Assembly (NCBI RefSeq): GCF_022605725.1
Contig: NC_065554.1
Coordinates: 5,103,100 to 5,167,099 of the forward strand
Reading direction: 5' to 3'
Length of the DNA: 64,000 nucleotides
Origin: Anthonomus grandis grandis
Taxonomy: Eukaryota > Arthropoda > Insecta > Coleoptera > Curculionidae
This document shows positions 61,271-64,000 of this stretch, piece by piece. A model generated the notes under the pieces. That model did not search any database. It had not been told where the DNA came from and saw only the letters and a list, made by a program, of their open reading frames with translations. The position numbers and the translations under genes are program-made. Position 1 is the stretch's first letter, and each line of letters opens with the position of its first letter.

Positions 61271-63370
61271 CAGGGTGTCCGGAAAAAGGAGGCCAATCCG
61301 CCGGCCACATATGGGGTGGACCAAAATAATGCGAGTTTCGGTATGCCATTTTTTAATTGGGCGCTCGGTATTTAATGTACAGAGGGCGTCAAAATAAGAA
61401 ATAGATATAGAATAGTTTTTTTTAAATAAGTGAAGTGTTTCAAAAGATATTAAATTAAAATTTGGTATGAGGGGGTTTTTTGGAATGAGAAATTGAAATC
61501 CGTTCATGGATTTGCTATACCTTGCAGAGGGCGCCACCTGCGGTATATTGCATGTGTTAAAAATACAAAATTTTTTTGTTTCCCTGTATAATAAAGTTCT
61601 ATTAAAAAATTCTAATTATCCAATCTTTTCTTGTGAAAAAAGTATTCTTAGTAATTGTCGGCTTGAGAATCCGTTTATTAGATATCTTAATTTTAAAATC
61701 TAGATACTTCTTTCTAAACAAATTGGCTGACCTCGGGATCCAGTAACTTTTTACGTACTGTCAAAGTAACAAATTTAAACGCTTCTGACCCTCTTTACAA
61801 GCTTCTCAATTACTCCTAAAATAAATCTACGTTTTTTAATTACATATTTGTATTCGGTGTGTTTTCTCACAACTTATAGAACCATAATGACTCATAGACC
61901 AAGAAATGTACCCTTTTCCGAAATGGCGGATATGTTTTTAATGTTTGGCAAGTTTTAAATATTATTGTAAACAGTAAATACCTGTCAATTCTTAACTAGG
62001 AAAATGTGACTCCAATGCTAGTTTAGCCGCTAGACGCTATACCCAGACATTCCCAAATCGATTTTATCCCAAAAGAATATATTTTTTAAATTTGATTAAC
62101 TGCCTAGGGGAGACTGGAAGTTTCATCGAAAGACAGAAGGGGAATTGCGGCGGACCTCGTGCGGTGCAATTAGGGCAAGAGGAAAAAAATGTATGAATTG
62201 TCGAAGAATCACCAAACAATAGTACTAGGATTTTGGCTGAACGGGTGAGAATTGAGAAAACCCAGACACATAATATTTAACGGAGTTCAACAACTTTACC
62301 CATTTCATCTTCACCCAAATACCCGACGATCCCGAGGCAAGACTTGCTTTTTGAACATGGTTATGTAAAATGAATAATAAAAATGAGGATTTTATAAGGG
62401 CGATTCTGTTTACTGACGAGGCCACGTTCACGAGAAACGGCATGACAAATATCCATAACGTACACATAAGTATGAGTTGAAGAGAATCCTAGGGCCATAG
62501 TTGAGATACATCATCAAGTGGGCAGGTGTTCTGGATAACTTTCTTTTAGGACCTGTCATTTTACCAGGTAAATTGACTGGTGATTAATTTATGTTGTTTC
62601 TACAAGAAATACTGCTTGATTTGCTTGATGATTTGCCTCTAAATTTAAGACAAAATCTTTGGTTTCAACTCGATTGTGCTCCGACTCATTTTGCTATAAA
62701 TGTTAGGAACTATTTACATCAAGTATTTTCTAATCACTGGATTGGTAGGTGTCGAGATGCTGCTGTTCCGTGGCCACCCCGTTCGTCCAACCTTATACCT
62801 TTATATTTTTCAGTCATTCAGATTTTTCATGATAATTTAAGGGAAAGAATCATTGCAGCTGGAGAGTATTTCAGGTTAAAATCAAATATTTTTCAAAGCC
62901 TTAGATTTTCATTAATAAAAAGGGCTCGTATGTGAACACAAACAAATGGAGGTCACGTAGACAAATAATTTAGGGTGATTATTCTATTATTTTTATTGCA
63001 ATAAGAAAATTAGCATTAATTTAGAAAAAATAATTTACGTTTATTTTGTTAACTTGTTAAAATGTATCTAGATTTTAAAATTAAGATATCTAATAAACGG
63101 ATTCTCAGGCCGACATTTACAAAGAAAACTTTTTTTACAAGAAAAGATTGGATAATTAGAATTTTTTATTAGAACTTAATTATACAGTTTTAATTTAATA
63201 TCTTATGAAACACTCCACTTATTAAAAAAAACCATTTTATATTTCTCATTTTGACGTCCTGCATATTGAATACCGAGCGCCTAATTAAAAAATTGCATAT
63301 CGAAAGTCGCATTATTTTGGTCCGGCCTATATGTGGTCGGCGGATTGGCCTCCTTTTTCCGGACACCCTG
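61271..63370 (+). mobile_element. mariner-type transposon with long inverted ends, 2.1 kb
   Basis: The termini CAGGGTGTCCGGAAAAAGGA (61271) and TCCTTTTTCCGGACACCCTG (63370) are inverted and TA-flanked (61269-61270, 63371-63372). The inverted similarity runs inward to AAACGGATT-CTCA and TCTAGATTTTAAAATTAAGA (left to about 61707, right from about 63061). The left arm holds about 125 bp (61462-61590) missing from the right arm. A transposase pseudogene fills the middle. Confidence 0.85.
61887..62935 (+). pseudogene. DDE transposase of the 61.3-63.4 kb element, catalytically dead
   Basis: ATG at 61887 gives MTHRPRNVPFSEMADMFLMF, an N-terminal HTH start. Later GETGSFHRKTEGELRRTS appears in another frame (62110-62160). 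The core has RAILFTDEATFTRNGM (62400-62445, first Asp), WAGVLDNFLLGPVILPGKLT in a shifted frame (62521-62580), then from 62591 FLQEILLDLLDDLPLNLRQ, FQLDCAPTHFAINVRNYL (second Asp) and WPPRSSNLIPLYFSV. The third-Asp box LDF has become LYF and the conserved SPD/SSD is SSN. Several frameshifts are present. It is related to, but distinct from, the copies at 5.5, 14.8 and 52 kb. Confidence 0.75.
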
Positions 63371-63372
63371 TA

Positions 63373-64000
63373 TAGTTCTGGGGTACAATAGGCAGATGTG
63401 TGTGTGTGTGCATTATATTAAAATAAGCACTATGGAAAAGTTAAGATAATTCACCAATTAATTAACAAACAAACATATATGTATAGTAAAAATAAACTAT
63501 TAAAAGATACAAAATTAAAATATGATAATATTGAAACAGGATATGTCAATACAGATGACTTGAAATTATTCAACAACCTTAGATCAATTTTAAACTTAAT
63601 TTTCATGTAGATACTAGCATGTCTTATTTCCTTAGAAGTATATTGAATAGCATATCTTGAAAATATTTTTAATACTTTAGGAAAAATAAACGGAATAAGT
63701 CTTTCAGTTGCAGCAAACGAAGTAGTAGGCACATGAAGTGTGTTAAGTTTCTTTGGACCCTGTTGCAATTGAGTAATGGTTGATAGCATACGTTAAAAGA
63801 CGAATATGCCCAGCCAATGAGAATTGAAGATGGGACCGATTGATCCCTTCGTTTACGTCCGTAAAATTTCGCGTCCGATTGACATTGGCAATATTGGCAT
63901 ATTAACTTTGTTTTGTTTTCCCTAACCTAGATTGCAGATTTTATTTTATTTGCTTTGCTTCCTGAATTGTTTAATTCTCGCCGATATATATTATTTATAT
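63373..64000. other. unassigned sequence with a 112-codon minus-strand frame
   Basis: A (TG)6 run lies at about 63396-63410. On the minus strand, 63789-63451 is an open frame (MLSTITQLQQGPKKLNTLHV...). I recognise no domain, and its second half is hydrophobic and AT-driven. Upstream of its ATG (63790-63900) the DNA is CpG-richer and includes a minus-strand ATTGGCTGGG (CCAAT-like) word, so a host first exon cannot be excluded. Confidence 0.25.

Overview
This looks like one stretch of an insect nuclear genome, quite possibly a beetle, although nothing here fixes the species. It is very AT-rich. Transposable-element (TE) remains fill most of what can be identified, and I found no convincing host protein-coding gene. 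The arthropod signature comes from several TE types together: a Dong-like R4-clade LINE inside a TAA microsatellite, Penelope-like elements (PLEs) with a GIY-YIG domain, mariner-related transposons with TA-flanked CAGGGTG termini, and many decayed CR1/Jockey- and R1/LOA-type LINEs.

Layout. 0.7-4.5 kb: LINE 3' fragments with small insertions, including a 129-bp retroposed piece with a 15-bp target-site duplication (TSD). 4.6-8.1 kb: a mariner-type transposon with ~0.5-kb inverted ends whose transposase is split by a 5'-truncated PLE (11-bp TSD). 8-13.9 kb: mostly unassigned AT-rich DNA with two LINE scraps. 13.9-16.4 kb: a second mariner-type element whose 0.65-kb inverted ends include the 3' end of its own transposase gene. 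17.9-19.4 kb: a ~225-bp tandem array. 21-24 kb: two LINE fragments in opposite orientation. 25.0 kb: a hammerhead-ribozyme-like motif. 28.3-30.9 kb: a nearly full-length dead PLE. 32.2-33.5 kb: a ~500-bp satellite. 35.3 kb: an orphan tRNA-Lys primer-binding site. 36.45-38.15 kb: a compact LTR element carrying only gag. 38.9-46.5 kb: a multi-layer nest built around a minus-strand LINE, with the Dong-like element in the middle. 46.7-53.6 kb: LINE endonuclease fragments, a pogo-like zinc-finger fragment, two mariner-type transposons and a dispersed 0.5-kb repeat. 53.8-59.7 kb: an R1/LOA-type LINE interrupted by another LINE with a hexameric tail. 61.3-63.4 kb: a fourth mariner-type element.

Nearly every coding region has stops or frameshifts. 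The longest uninterrupted frame (357 codons, minus strand near 58.1-59.2 kb) has lost a catalytic Asp. All four non-Dong reverse transcriptases whose active-site box can be read have one Asp replaced by Asn. No element looks fully autonomous. The most noteworthy features are the gag-only LTR element with its GTTAG/CTAAC array, the TAA-nested Dong-like element, the hammerhead-like motifs, and the transposon ends that captured coding sequence.
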